From Conus ventricosus (Eukaryota > Mollusca > Gastropoda > Neogastropoda > Conidae), in the NCBI GenBank assembly GCA_018398815.1, contig CM031615.1, forward strand, positions 53,911,756-53,975,755: a DNA stretch of 64,000 bases, in the 5' to 3' direction. The notes beneath the pieces are model-generated. The model saw only the letters and a list, made by a program, of their open reading frames with translations. It was not told the DNA's origin and did no database searches. The stretch's first letter is position 1. Every line of letters begins with the position of its first letter. Of this stretch, positions 1 to 13,300 are shown one piece after another. A program made the translations under genes and the position numbers.

Positions 1-331
1 TGTACCTTCCGTGTGGGGAACAGGAAAAGGTAAAAGTCATTTGCATCTTCAGATCGTCTTTCTGTTTCCGTTGAAATAGGAGCTGTGTCTGACAGGAAAG
101 AAAAAGGTGCTGAAATGTTGTGGAGTAGCTGTTGAATGGCTGAATATATATTCCCTTGTTGGGGACTGATGGTTGGTGGAAATTTTAACTGACAGCAGAA
201 GTTATTTTGTTTCACTTGTTGTCTTTCATATTCTGGCTTGAGGTGAGAAAAAAATTCACCGGTATTTTTTTGTTTAAAGCTGAAGAGTTAAAACTGAGAG
301 GAAATAGTTGTATATCTAACCCCGAAAGTAT
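1..331. other. Anonymous intronic or upstream DNA
   Basis: AT-rich DNA with short homopolymers. I see no exon with coil character and no repeat. Confidence 0.5.
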
Positions 332-1100
332 AGTTCTCTCCCATTTTCTGTGTTGTGATAGCTAATGCAGGAGTTGCCACAGTTCTCTTCCATGTTTCTG
401 TGTCTTGTGGTAGCCAGGCAGAAGTTGCCATAGTTCTCTCCCATGTCTCTGTGGGTTGTGGTTGCCAGGCAGAAGTTGCCATAGTTCTCTCCCATGTTTC
501 TGTGGGTTGTGGTAGCCGGTGCAGGAGTTGCCATAGTTCTCTCCCTTGTTTCTGTGTCATGTGGTAGCCGGGTGCAGGAGTTGCCATAGTTCTCTCCCAT
601 GTTTCTGTGTCATGGTGGTGGCCTGTACAGGAGTGCCATAGTTCTCTCCCTTGTTTCTGTGGTCATGTGGTGGCCGTGGCAGGAGTTGCTATAGTTCTCT
701 CAAATGTTTCTGTGTCTTGTGGGTAGCCGGTGCAGGAGTTGCCATAGTTCTCTCCCATGTTTCTGTGTCTTGTGGTGGCCTGTACAGAAGCTGCCATAGT
801 TCTCTCCCATGTTTCTGTGTCATGTGGTGGCCTGTACAGAAGTTGCCATAGTTCTCTCCCATGTTTCTGTGTCTTGTGGTGGCCTGTACAGAAGTTGCAT
901 AGTTCTCTCCCATGTTCTGTGTCTTGTGTGGCCTGTGCAGGATTGCCATAGTTCTCTCCATGTTTCTGTGTCTTGTGGTGGCCTGTACAGAAGTTGCACT
1001 AGTTCTTCCCATGTTTCTGTGTCTTGTGGTGGCCTGTACAGGAGTTGCCATAGTTCTCTCCCATGTTTCTGTCTTGTGGTGACCAGTGCAGGAGTTGCCG
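332..1100. repeat. Minisatellite, ~58-bp unit, ~13 copies
   Basis: Unit resembles ccatagttctctcccatgtt followed by tctgtgtcttgtggtggcct and gtacaggagttg. Copies vary by small indels. The overlapping reading frames on both strands are by-products of the repeat. Confidence 0.93.
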
Positions 1101-1980
1101 GTCAGTGTGTCTTTTGTCTGTCATATACATTCCATAGGACAGCTCCAGTACTGTACTGCCCAGCTCATGGCATGGGTCCTGGTACTTCAGGTGGTCCCAA
1201 CTCAAAACATCCACTGATCCCTTTCTGCTTTGCTCTCCCTTTGCTGGCCATAACCTGAAGCACCTCATTTCTGATTTCTTTTTCAAATCGCTACACCTTT
1301 CTGACACCTGATAGTGACAACACAGTTTTTTGTGGGGTTCATGGTCACGCCAGCATCAAGGCAATGAGATGGTTGATCAGATTTGCAAGAAAGCAGCAAA
1401 ACAAAGGACAGTTCAGAGTCTCTATCCTCATTACTGATGTGAAACTCTATCGAAGATATCTAGCAAGAGAGCTAGAGCACACAGACAGATAATTATTTTT
1501 TGTTCAAATCCATCCAAACTTTAAAGAGTTTTACCATCTGCAGCTAGTGGCCATAAAGAAGACACCGTTTTGTGCTGATTACTCCCAGGCCACTCTTTAA
1601 ACTCCCACTCATATACAGTGAAGATGCTTTGTAGTACAATCTGTATTATATACTACTCTCTATAAACCATGTTCTTGTAGAGTGTTAGCAACTGACATAA
1701 ATACTTTACATGAGATTTTTGGGTTCTTGAAACTGATGTAGATTTTACATCTGATGTAAGATTTTACGGAAGAAAGAATTTTTTCAACAATGTTCTCATG
1801 ATCTCAGAAATATAGTTCAATCCTTTTTTAAAAGATTATTCTGTATGGAATTCATTTTGATGAGAATGCAGCCCTGGTTTGGCCCCTTGTGGTCAATTGG
1901 GCTACGAACGACATAAGTAAAATTGTCTTTGTCACTATCATGCATGAAAGGGTATTACATATACTAATCTCAGCTGTGAC
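1101..1980. other. Anonymous intronic DNA
   Basis: AT-rich with no convincing exon. A few short internal echoes (gatgtagattttacatctgatgtaagattttac around 1735-1765) suggest local duplication only. Confidence 0.45.
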
Positions 1981-1984
1981 AAAA

Positions 1985-2745
1985 GTATGAATATTCATGT
2001 CTGGCTGGGTGCTGCCTAGATAAAGGAATGTATGGAGTGTGGAATGCAGTGTCATCAAAAGTAGAATATTCAGGTCTGGCTGGATGCTGTGTTGATAATG
2101 GACTATTATGGAGTGTTGATAGCAGTGTCGTCAGATATATGAATATTCATGTTTGGCTGGGTGCCGCCTTGATAATGGAATGCATTGAGTGTGGATTGCA
2201 GTGTCGTCAGAAGTATGAATATTCATATCTTGCTGGGTGCCGCCTTGTTAATGGACTGTATGGAGTGTGGATTGCAGTGTTGTCAGAAGTATGAATATTC
2301 ATGTCTGGCTGGGTGCCGCCTTGTTAAAATGGACTGTATGGAGTGTGGATTGCAGTGTCGTCAGAAGTATGAATATTCATGTCTGGCTGGGTGCCGCCTT
2401 GTTAATGGACTGTGTGGAGTGTGGATTGCAGTGTCATCAGAAGTATGAATATTCATATCTTGGGTGGGTGCCACCTTGTTAATGGACTGTGTGGAGTGTG
2501 GATTGCAGTGTTGTCAGAAGTATGAATATTCATGTCTGGCTGGGTGCCGCCTTGTTAATGGACTGTATGGAGTGTGGATTGCAGTGTCATCAGAAGTATG
2601 AATATTCATGTTTCGTTGGGTGCTGCCTTGATAATCGACTGTATGGAGTGTGGATTGCAGTGTCATCAGAAGTATGAATATTCATGTTTCGTTGGTTGCT
2701 GCCTTAATAATCGACTGTACGGAGTGGGGATTGCAGTGTCTTCAG
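1985..2745. repeat. Minisatellite, ~76-bp unit, ~10 copies, ending in the exon-1 acceptor
   Basis: Each unit carries attcatgtctggctgggtgc, cgccttgttaatggactgta and tggagtgtggattgcagtgt followed by catcagaagtatgaat. The final unit changes to gtgtcttcag and is the real acceptor of exon 1. Every copy therefore contains an acceptor-like ttgcagtgtcatcag. Confidence 0.94.
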
Positions 2746-2843
2746 AGGTGCATCATCTACAGGAGCGGGTGAAACAGCTGAGTGACGAGAACAACAAGCT
2801 GAAGAAGGACAAAGATACAATTGAACAGAAGACAGCCAAACTG
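2746..2843 (+). CDS. EEA1: EEA1 exon 1 of window
   Basis: Encodes a coil beginning [20 protein letters not shown] and ending with KTAKL. It is bounded by ...gtgtcttcag and gtcagt and ends in phase 0. The acceptor is a CAGAG tandem, so the exon starts at 2746 (completing a codon begun upstream) or at 2748. It corresponds to the EEA1 coil just after the N-terminal C2H2 finger region. The acceptor forms the last unit of the upstream 76-bp array. Confidence 0.85.
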
Positions 2844-3113
2844 GTCAGTCACTGGCAGCAGTGTCACACGTGGCAAATTCTGCTCTGTATTATGACAGAA
2901 TTTCTGTGTTGCTTTTTTTTTTTTGTGGCTGCGTGCACTTGATGACTGGCAGTCGAATGGAATTCAGGTTTTTACTGTGAATTTAAAGTACTACTTCCAC
3001 CCAAACGTAACACATTACACTTGCATCCACACTTGAACACATGCATGCGTGCACACACATAAATGCACACATACACACAAGCACACTGTCTCTCTCTCTC
3101 ACTCTCACGCACA

Positions 3114-3153
<40 letters not shown>

Positions 3154-3214
3154 CACACTTGTGCACACATACTCGCACGCTCATGCACAGACACACACGC
3201 ACACACACACACAC

Positions 3215-3258
<44 letters not shown>

Positions 3259-6200
3259 ACAGGAACAGGCACAACTTTCCATTTTTAGGGAAATCCGTCT
3301 TTTTAGGATCGCCAAAACAGAAGTTCCATTTTATGAAGGGAACAAATAAAAACAAATGAACAAAAAAGAAAAACACAGACAAAGAAAATGAAAAATGTGC
3401 AAGAAAGCACTTTTTCCTCTAACCAGAAACATGGGGAGTTTGTATTAAAAAACTATTATACTCCCTGTTTGGCTAGTATACTTACCATGTCAGACCATAG
3501 CATTCTTGGCAGTTAGTCAGCTCTGCCAGGCCGAGATTTTTTGTGGCTAATGCAGTAATAAGACCATCACGTGACGCCCACACTACTTCCGCCAGGGAGA
3601 AGCGGTGTAAACTTCCTGTTCCTCATTCAACGAGGCCTATGCGCAAGGTAACCCCGAGAACCATAGCGCTAGCGGGGAAGGTAGGGTGGGCATTAGAGTC
3701 TGACATGGTAAGTATACTAGCCAAACAGGGAGTATCATACAAACTCCCCATTTTAGCGTCATATACTGTACCATGTCAGACCATAGCAGAATTCAAAGGA
3801 ATCGGAGGAGGGCTTAGTGCCCTAATGGTTCTTGGGGTTAACAGCGGAATAGATATATGCTGCGTTAGCCGCAAAAGAAGTCCTAGAACCATCAGCCCTG
3901 GTCATGCGGACATCCCTAAAGTAAAGGCTTATGAAGGATTTTCCGGATGCAGTAGGCTGCCTCCAGGATGTGGTGCAAGAGGACAGCGCTGGATCGCTGT
4001 GGAAGTGGCCAGCGCCCTGCCTCATGGACCCGGGGAGATAAGACGGGGAGATCCTCACACGTCTGGGCGTAGGCTGATCTGCCCATCTTGGAAGCATCTA
4101 GAGAGGACTGGAGGAGAGCCTGGGGCAAGGGGTTCCCAGTAGCCCCGAATGGAGCCAGCCGAGAGCCAAACCAAGAAGATAGGAGAGATAGGAACTACCA
4201 ATCTGAAAATTGGAAAGCCAGAATGAGGAAGAGTGTTGAGCCCAGGAGGCCATCTCTCCCCTTGAAAAAGGGCTCGCCCTGTGGGGGATTGGAAATGGAG
4301 GGAAGGCGTATGTTATGAGGCTAGGGGGGGGGGGGGGGGAGCGACCCTTGGCCTGAACACTGTTCCCCACTGGGCTGAGGGTTAGCTGCTGAGGGTCCCT
4401 TCAGTGAGGAGGAGGGGCCCCGCTATGCGTGTCGCACAGAGGGTGAATCCCCACATGGCAACAGAGAAGGGGGCCTCGATTCGGAGGGAGAGGCTGAGGG
4501 AGCGAGCCCCTCCCCCCCCTTTTTTTTGACATAACAAGGCACCGAAGTGTTGTCCGTTGGGGAGAACAAGTCGGTGCGAGACCTGGGGTTGGGAGCGGGG
4601 GAGGGCAAGCCTGCCCGCCTCCACTTTGGGACGTTGATGTGGAGACGGGCCGACTTAGCGCCCCGCACTGTGCGTCCCACACTCCCGAGGTATGAGGGTT
4701 CTCAAAAGGGGGAGGCCCGAGTTGGAGGGTAGTGTAGAGGTTGAACTAGTGTCACTCTCCCTACCCGTCCGCTTGAAAAGACTGGAACACGAACGCGCGT
4801 GGTAAAAGATACTGAGCCATGCGCTTGTGTGGCCATAGTCAGCATGAGTGTGTTGTTTTCGAGCCATAAATGCCAAATGAGGCGATCTTTTGCACACTGA
4901 ACATAGAACGTAATGTTGTTTTTGGGGATCCTTAGCAACCAGTACTGCTTACCTTGACCCCAGGTCCTGAAATGCACACTTTCCTGACATCGATTGCCTT
5001 GAGCACCGACGGGGAAAATGGCGGAAGCAAGTATCGCGTCTTCACACGAAACGAGACTATGGGAAACTAGGACGAGACTTGAGAAAAAATCAATACTTCA
5101 AGGCGAGCGTTGTCTGCCAGGCTAGGGCTGTTTGTCGGAACCCATTGCGAGCAGATTTCAGTGCAAGTACAGACTGCTTCCAGTTCTACTGGAACCCGAT
5201 CTTGCCAGACGAGACGTAGGTAGCGTCTTTGAAATAGGAGTATAAGGATGGAGTCCCCATGGGCGACTCCCCCAGTTACCTCCGGGACCGTGTCTGCTGG
5301 CCGAGAGGGGATATTAGGGCGTTTGGCGGGCCGTGCGGTGTGGGCAGGTGACTGCCTGGGATAGGGTTTTGAGCGGGAGTCAGTCTCCTGGTGTTGCAGT
5401 CGAATAGCCGCCGAACAGCGACTGGTCCTGCTCAGGGATGCACCGCAAGGCCGACTTGAGCGCCTGGGAGAGGTTGGACCGTGACAGCATGGCCTGAGAG
5501 ATTGGCCTGTGATAGTACAGCATCTCTCACTGCCAACAGGCAATTAAAGTGACTCCTGGCTGCGCTGTCCGCCGCAGCCGAAAGGTGATGCGATATCTTG
5601 TGAATAAGAAAGCGCATCAGGGGGTCGCCAAACAGGCTAGAGTCTGTCTCAGTGTCGTCAGCGTCTGAAGACACAGAGGCAGTGCCGTCTGTGGGAGGGG
5701 TAAGGTTGGGAGTGAGCCGGAAGTGGGCAGGGGAAATGGCAATATCCCTGGAGACTGGATTGGCAGAGAAGAGGGAGAAGACGTGGTGGCCCTGCCGTAG
5801 TCCTTGAGGAAAACTCCTACTGGAGCCGCGTTAGGGGCTGACAAGAAGTCAATCCTCGGCGGAGGGACGGCCTGTGCACCCCTGGCGAAAGATGCCGATC
5901 TGTCCCACCAGAGGATGAGGGTCTGGGGGGCGACTATCCTTGGCCGTGATTGCTGGGCAGGGGGGAACCCGGCGTAACGGCTAAAAAAGAAAATGTTGTC
6001 AGAGGGAGGGGATTCCTTAACAACAAGATCTGGGCGCCAGCTTTCCAAGATGGAAAAGTCACCAGACTGGGGGAGGGAGCCCTCAACCCGTCCTCAGGCT
6101 GTGGGTCAGTGTTCCTGAAGGGGATGTTCAGATCCACCTTCAGGGGGCCAGGACAGGGGTGCGTGGGAGTCCCGCCCTCGTTGGGTAGTGGGGGAATACG

Positions 6201-9200
6201 AGGACGGGTCCCTGGTGGCTCCATACTCGGCAGGCAGACTAGGGGATCGCCGATCGGACAGCGCCCGAGAGGGAGGGGGACCCAGGTCGATCCAGCTGAA
6301 AGAAGCCGGATGCCACATGCGACCGGAGATGGAGTCAGAATGGGTGTCAGCCCTAAGCCACTGGTTCCTCTCGGGGGCATGGAGCCACCGGTCCCGGGGA
6401 GTACGCAGGGCTGTGGCGGCCCTGGGGCAGGGTTTCCTCGGGGACCCGGGTAACCTGGGGCACCATGGGGTGGGTAGTGAGAAGGCGAGCTGTCTCGTAC
6501 CCGCCCCGGGGAGAGCACTGCCTCCTGCGTCTCCCGGGTGCGGTCCATGCCGGCCCCCTGCATGGCAGGGTGGCCGGTGGGTGGCATGGTAGCCAAGCCC
6601 CTGGCCGCGTGGAAGCGGACTGGGAAGGCTGCGGTGACGAGTCCACCTCAAGGGACAAAAGGTTACCCCTAGTCCCGCTGGTCGATCCTCCCCCGGAGGA
6701 ACGGGACTGCGGATGTTGCCCAATAGGGGAGCGAAAGAAGTCTGCTCCCCAACGTCCTGTACCCCTAGGGGAAAGTGCAACAGTCGATCGGGGTGGTGCG
6801 ACCGTCGGGGGTGAGGGCGCAGATCCGACCTAGTCGATGCCTGCGTCCCTGACCCGGAGTTGTGGTCAGTGGGGAAGAACCCACTAAAGACTGCCCACAA
6901 CTCCACCACCGGAGTGATGACGCTCCTCGTGTCCGAGTGGTGGCTGCACTCGGACACGGTTGGGGAGAGCGTGATGGGACAGCGTGACGGTAGTGGGGGG
7001 CAAGCTAACGCCACGAGTCTCATCTGATCGGTGACGGGCGGTGATTCCGGCCGCGAGTCATCACCCGTGCCGGTCCGCGCCTCGGTAAGGTTCCCCGGGG
7101 GCGAGGGTCGCGGGACGCAGCCTGATAGGAGAGAGTCTCTGTGTGCGACTGAAGGCGAACAGGCGATTTGGCCAGGGAGCGGGAAGATTTTGAACGGGCA
7201 GGTCCTTTCAGGGGAGCCTTGCCTTTGGATTTCTACAGTGTCGAAAGAAAAACAGTTGGCAATAACGGCCGATTGCCTGTTCGCTTCCGAACGCAACGAT
7301 CGTGTGTCCGCCGGACGGGCAGAGGAGGTATCGTAACGATGGTCGCGCGTCCCCTGCGCGGAACCCTCCTCCACACCGGCCGTATGCTCATCATAGGTAC
7401 GAGCGGATTGTCCCCTGGAATCGACACGCGGGTCCTCCGGGGCAAGAGAGCGACTCCCGAACAGAGGAGCGGCTCGACCCGTTAATGTCCTTCACCATGT
7501 TGGGCACTGGTGGCGAGACAATCACGGAACGCACGATCGCAAAGAGGAGACAAAGAGGTGGATCGAGGGATAGAAAAGAGCTCGAACGACCTCGTGAGGG
7601 GCACTGGGAGTGCGGTAAATGAAGATGAAATCGCGAGTGCGAGAAAGAAAGCACAAACGCGAGAAACATGTGATCGAATAAATAAAACAACAAAACAAGC
7701 AAAGAAGCAAACACAAGGCTATCTTAATACAGTGATGTAGATTTTTTAATCACCCTATAGGACACTGTGTCCTAGAGATTAAATGTCAATAGGACACAGT
7801 GTCCTGGAGTAACCAAAATAATAGGACACCAGACTCGGAAATTCAACAAGAGTTACTCACTCTTGCTGAATTCTAAGTCTGTGCTCCTCTCGCCTATCGC
7901 ATCGCGCTTCAGTCGGTGCGTCAGCCTCAGAGCTGTGCAAATTTTCCCGAACACGCGATGCGCTTGGCTCTGCCTTTCAACGCTACTCAGTCTCGCACGC
8001 CTCCGCACAATAAAACGGCTGTAGACTTGTCCGCGACCTCGCGAAAACGATAGGACATGCGACCGCTTCGCTTGTATTAGGATCGGACATTTGACGGATG
8101 GAGGTCGAGCCGATCGGTCATTTTACATTTTTATCGGTCAATGACCGGAGGACCGATGGAAATCTACATCACTGTTAATATAGCAAAGACAAAAACACAG
8201 CAAAGAAAAGGCGAGACAGAGCACAAGACTGATCTTGCTTGGACGGCAGGCCAAAGACTCTCGATCTACCTTGTAACAATGATACATGGGGTAGTAATAA
8301 ATGTTCACACGTTGGTAGACCAAGAGATCGTAGAGACCCATGATCTACCAGTAGTAATGAAAAATGAGGAACCGATAATGTTACTAATGGGGTACTAATA
8401 AGTGTGCACAAGTTGGTAGATCAAGAGATCGCAAGACACTCTCTATACCTGTAATAATGATAAAAAAAGGTACAGGAAAATGAGCCCGGGGAAGCCGTGT
8501 ACCACCAAACAAGGTGTGTGAGGTCAGGCAACATGGCGGAGACGGCAACCGGCGTGGCACAATCGAAGATGGAGGATCGATTGACGGGAAGGGATCGATC
8601 GTCGAGAGCGATGCGCAATGGCGCACAAGAGTAAATACCCCTGGTGTACCTTGTAATAATGCTAAGGAGGTACTAATAAATGTGCACCAGTTAGTAGATG
8701 AGGAGATCGTTAGGACCATCGATCTACCAGTGATAAATTTGGTACAAATAAATGCGCACCAGTAGGCAGATCAAGAGGTCGTACAGTCACTCGATCTACC
8801 TGTAGTAAGAATAACTAGAGTGCCATATTGGGTACAAATAAAGGTGGCCTGGGGAAATCCCCGTACCGGCAAGCATGTGCGACCGAAAATGGGCACCATG
8901 CGGTGAGGCAATATGGAGAAGACGCAGACCGCAGTGAAAAATCCAAGATGGCGGGTAGATTGATCGGTGAGGGTACGGTCGTCGAAAGAGAAGCAATGGG
9001 CGCGAGAGCAAAATAGACTAGCGCGCTGAACATATACGAGGAGGCCGAAAGGCGACTCAGTAGAGGGAAATCTGAGTAGAGGATCTCGGATAACCAATGC
9101 TTATTTACTGTCATAAATGAGAGACGGGAGATTAGCCTCTAGCTTTGAAATTACTTCATCTTTACGTCACCCAGCCTTGACGTAAAACTTTTGTTTCATT

Positions 9201-10118
9201 TTTTTACTTCACCAGATTTGACGTCAGATTCAGGTGCAGCGCTTATCACAAGATAAACTTCTAGATGTTGGCAATGCGCTGCTGAGTTAGCCCCTAAACG
9301 TCATTGTAAGGCGAAGTCTTCTTCTTCTTCTTCATCTTCCTCTTCCTTAAAACATCAGCCATCATGTTTGATGGTATATGTGTGTACAAACCCGATCGAC
9401 CGAACTCGACGAGGGATCGTAAGAAAGACGATCTGGAGTAGTAGAACAATTGAAATGGGAAGAGATCAGGGAGGACGCGTTAGGGGGTGAGTAAGGGCCG
9501 AGTGGAGAACAATGGAGTGAAGAGAAATCGTGAGCAGTCACGCCGTAGAGCGTGAAAAAATGAAATAAAACGCCATCCATAAGCCTCACGCGGCAATGGT
9601 ACCCATGGTCTAACGCAAGTCACAATAGAAAAAGCAACGAAGGCAAGCACACAAGCAATCTCTACAAAGACAGAAGTATAGGCGAGACAGAGCAAAAAAA
9701 CCTGTCCTTGTTAGGCAGGAGGCGAGGTTGAATGAAGAACAGGAAGTTTACACCGGCTTCTTCCCTGGCGGAAGTAGTTGTGGGCGTCACGCGATGGTCT
9801 TATTACTGCATTAGCCACAAAAATCTCGGCCTGGCAGAGCTGACTAACTGCCGTGAATGCTATGGGTGTGACATGGTACAGTATATGACGCCAAAAGAAC
9901 CTTTCTCTCTGTACCGGAGGGAGTTCCGAGGAGCAAAGCCCTGTGTGTCGTCAGAAATAAGCATACTGTTTGTGTTTCTTCGATAGATGGCAGACAGAGA
10001 GAAGCTGCCCCCAAACCCAACCAGGGCTCTCTTGTGTCTCTAGACCCCAACTTCAGTGATTTTTAGTTTCCAGCAGTTGCACCCATGCACACACGCACGC
10101 ACGCACACACACACACGC

Positions 10119-10177
<59 letters not shown>

Positions 10178-10298
10178 TGCATACTCACATCCATGTACAT
10201 ATAAATTCACATCCTGATGTATACACTTGTTCACACCCTTGAAGGGGAAAGATAGACACGCTGCATACACTATTTTACTCTCTCTCTCTCTCTCTTTG

Positions 10299-10337
<39 letters not shown>

Positions 10338-13300
10338 TTCTCTTTCTCTCTGTCTCTCACCTCACATGTCCTTGTTCATTTACTGTTGTTCTCCTCCACA
10401 GGCAGGGGAGATGGTGTCAGTGAAGGCCAAAGCAGACGAGAGTGAAGGAGAAAAGGCAGCCATGCAGGACCACATCAGGACACTGAAGGTGAGAAACGGT
10501 TTGTGTCCCAGACCTGTACGCCGGGTGGCTGTTTGTTTGCTCACCTGATACATGAATGCTGTTTGTTTGTTTGCTGGTGGCTGTTTGTTTGTTTGTTGAC
10601 CTGACACATGAACGCTGTTTGTTTGTTTGTTGACCTGACACATGAACACTGTTTGTTTGTTTGCTCACCTGATACATGAACGCTGTTTGTTTGTTTGCTG
10701 GTGGCTGTTTGTTTGTTTGTTGACCTGACACATGAACGCTGTTTGTTTGTTTGTTGACCTGACACATGAACGCTGTTTATTTGTTTGTTGACCTGACACA
10801 TGAACGCTGTTTGTTTGTTTGTTTGCTCACCTGATACATGAACGCTGTTTGTTTGTTTGCTGGTGGCTGTTTGTTTGCTCACCTGATACATGAACGCTGT
10901 TTGTTTGTTTGCTGGTGGCTGTTTGTTTGTTGACCTGACACATGAACGCTGTTTGTTTGTTTGTTTGTTTGCTCACCTGACACATGAACGCTGTTTGTTT
11001 GTTTGTTGACCTGACACATGAACGCTGTTTGTTTGTTTGCTGGTGGCTGTTTGTTTGTTGACCTGACATGAACGCTGTTTGTTTGTTTGCTGGTGGCTGT
11101 TTGTTTGTTGACCTGGCACATGAACGCTGTTTGTTTGTTTGCTCACCTGACACATGAACGCTGTTTGTTCGTTTGTTTGCTCACCTGATACATGAACGCT
11201 GTTTGTTTGTTTGCTGACCTGGCACATGAACGCTGTTTGTTTGTTTGTTTGCTCACCTGATACATGAACGCTGTTTGTTTGTTTGCTGGTGGCTGTTTGT
11301 TTGTTTGTTGACCTGGCACATGAATGCTGTTTGTTTGTTTGCTGGTGGCTGTTTGTTTGTTTGTTTACCTGATACATGAACGCTGTTTGTTTGTTTGTTT
11401 GCTCACCTGATACATGAACGCTGTTTGTTTGTTTGCTGGTGGCTGTTTGTTTGTTTGTTGACCTGATACATGAACGCTGTTTTACGTTTGTTTGCTTGCT
11501 GGTGGCTGTTTGTTTGTTTGTTGACCTGATACATGAACGCTGTTTGTTTGTTTGCTGGTGGCTGTTTGTTTGCTCACCTGATACATGAACGCTGCTTGTT
11601 TGAAGGTGGTTGTTTGTTCACCTCATACATGAACGCTGTTTGTTTGTTTGAAGGTGGCTGTTTTGTTTGTTGACCTAATACATGAACACTGTTTGTTTGA
11701 AGGTGGTTGTTTGTTTGCTCACCTGATACATGAACGCTGTTTGTTTGTTTGCTGGTGGCTGTTTGTTTGTTGACCTAATACATGAACGCTGTTCGTTTGC
11801 TGGTGGCTGTTTGTTTGTTGACCTGATACATGAACGCTGTTTGTTTGCTGGTGGCTGTTTGTTGACTAGATACATGAATGCTGTTCGTTTGCTGGTGGCT
11901 GTTTGTTTGTTGACCTGATACACAAACGCTGTTTGTTTGCTGGTGGCTGTTTGTTGACCGGATACACAAACGCTGTTTGTTTGCTGGTGGCTGTTTGTTG
12001 ACCAGATACATAAATGCTGTTCGTTTGCTGGTGGCTGTTTGTTGACCTGATACACAAACGCTGTTTGTTTGCTGGTGGCTGTTTGTTGACCGGATACACA
12101 AACGCTGTTTGTTTGCTGGTGGCTGTTTGTTAGCTCACCTCACACATGAATGCTGTTTGTTTGCTGGTGGCTGTTTGTTTGCTGGTGGCTGTTTGTTAGT
12201 TCACCTGATACATGAACTCTGTTTGCTGGTGGCTGTTTGTTGAACGGATACACAAACGCTGTTTGTTTGCTGGTGGCTGTTTGTTGACCGGATACACAAA
12301 CGTGGCTGTTTGTTTGCTGGTGGCTGTTTGTTAGCTCACCTGATACATGAACTCTGTTTGTTTGTTGGTGGCTCTTTGTTTGTTTGCTCACCAGAAGCTC
12401 TGTGGTCATTGGTCAGGCCTATGATGGTCATTAAGGTCTGAGAAAAATTTGGAAAAGGGAGGTATTCCAAGGCTCCCACACATTGTTTTCAGGGAGTAGC
12501 ATCCACCTGGTTTTTGGCTTTTTTCATGAATACACCAGCAGATTGACAGATTTCACAAACACAGATCTCTTTCCCTTTTTATAAGATGTAACATAAAGTG
12601 TACAGACTTACTTTGCCTCCCCTCCCCCCCCCCTCCCCATTGTTAAAAAACATACAGGTGTTTTGTGCATTGCTTTGAAAAGAATCTGTGTTGGTTTATT
12701 GAGTGAACAATGAATTGCAGAACAGCATTGTTATGAAAAGAATCTGTGGTGGTTTATTGAGTGAACAATGAATTGCAGAACCAAATGGATGACAGAGAAG
12801 CCCTGATGCGCAACATGGAAACTCAGCTAGCTCAGAGGTAAGTGTAGGGTCAGTAAGAATTATAATAATAACTCCCCAGTTTTAAAGCGCCTTGCCAAAG
12901 GTTCTAGGCACTGACAATCCACACTCTCATGTACACAATGGGCTACCTACCTGGGTAGTGCCGACTGAAGAGCTGCCAGCCTGTGCTTCATTCAGTCGTT
13001 TCCTGTGTCATCAAGTCAATATTGTTCGCTCGGTTTCCTTATTTCCTTCATTCTTTCAATAGTGAAACCAGTTTGTCTCCATATCACCTAGTAACTCACA
13101 CAGAGTCACACTTGCACACATGCACACGTGGAGAGAAATGTGATGGGTCAGGAATTGTAAGTTAAGCAAGGCAGTTTGTTAAGTATTCATTACTCACATA
13201 AAACATGGAGACCTTATATGCTATGGCTTCTGTTGCAAAAGCGTGTGTTTCTCAGATAATTTTGCAGTATCATAGCAGAATTATTAGCTTTCATGTTCAG

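Larger units (their letters stand above)
3431..9896 (-). mobile_element. DIRS-order retrotransposon, copy 1 (degraded)
   Basis: Starts atggggagtttgtatt and ends tatgacgccaaaa. The hallmarks of DIRS elements are present: long inverted terminal repeats (about 3487-3641 against 9722-9880), and near the left end an internal complementary region (about 3701-3795) that reads as the reverse complement of the left terminus fused to that of the right terminus. Coding sense is minus, antisense to EEA1. In order it holds a gag-like frame, a reverse-transcriptase remnant, an RNase H remnant and the C-terminal end of a tyrosine recombinase, all frame-broken. The RT is mostly missing compared with copy 2. 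A 445-bp DNA element and about 1.4 kb of extra 5' sequence make it longer than copy 2. No target duplication is expected for this order, and I see none. Confidence 0.88.

Noticed and set aside
2972..3382. Cys/Val- and His/Thr-rich frames over CA repeats
   Set aside because: Simple-sequence translation only; the same applies at 16.7 kb and 63.7 kb.
3431..3752. Independent 320-bp fold-back MITE at the left end of DIRS copy 1
   Set aside because: The inverted ends are explained by the DIRS internal complementary region, which must contain the inverse of the left terminus.
5950..6833. Plus-strand frames within DIRS copy 1 (up to 167 codons)
   Set aside because: Antisense shadows of the gag-like frame; composition mirrors the minus strand.
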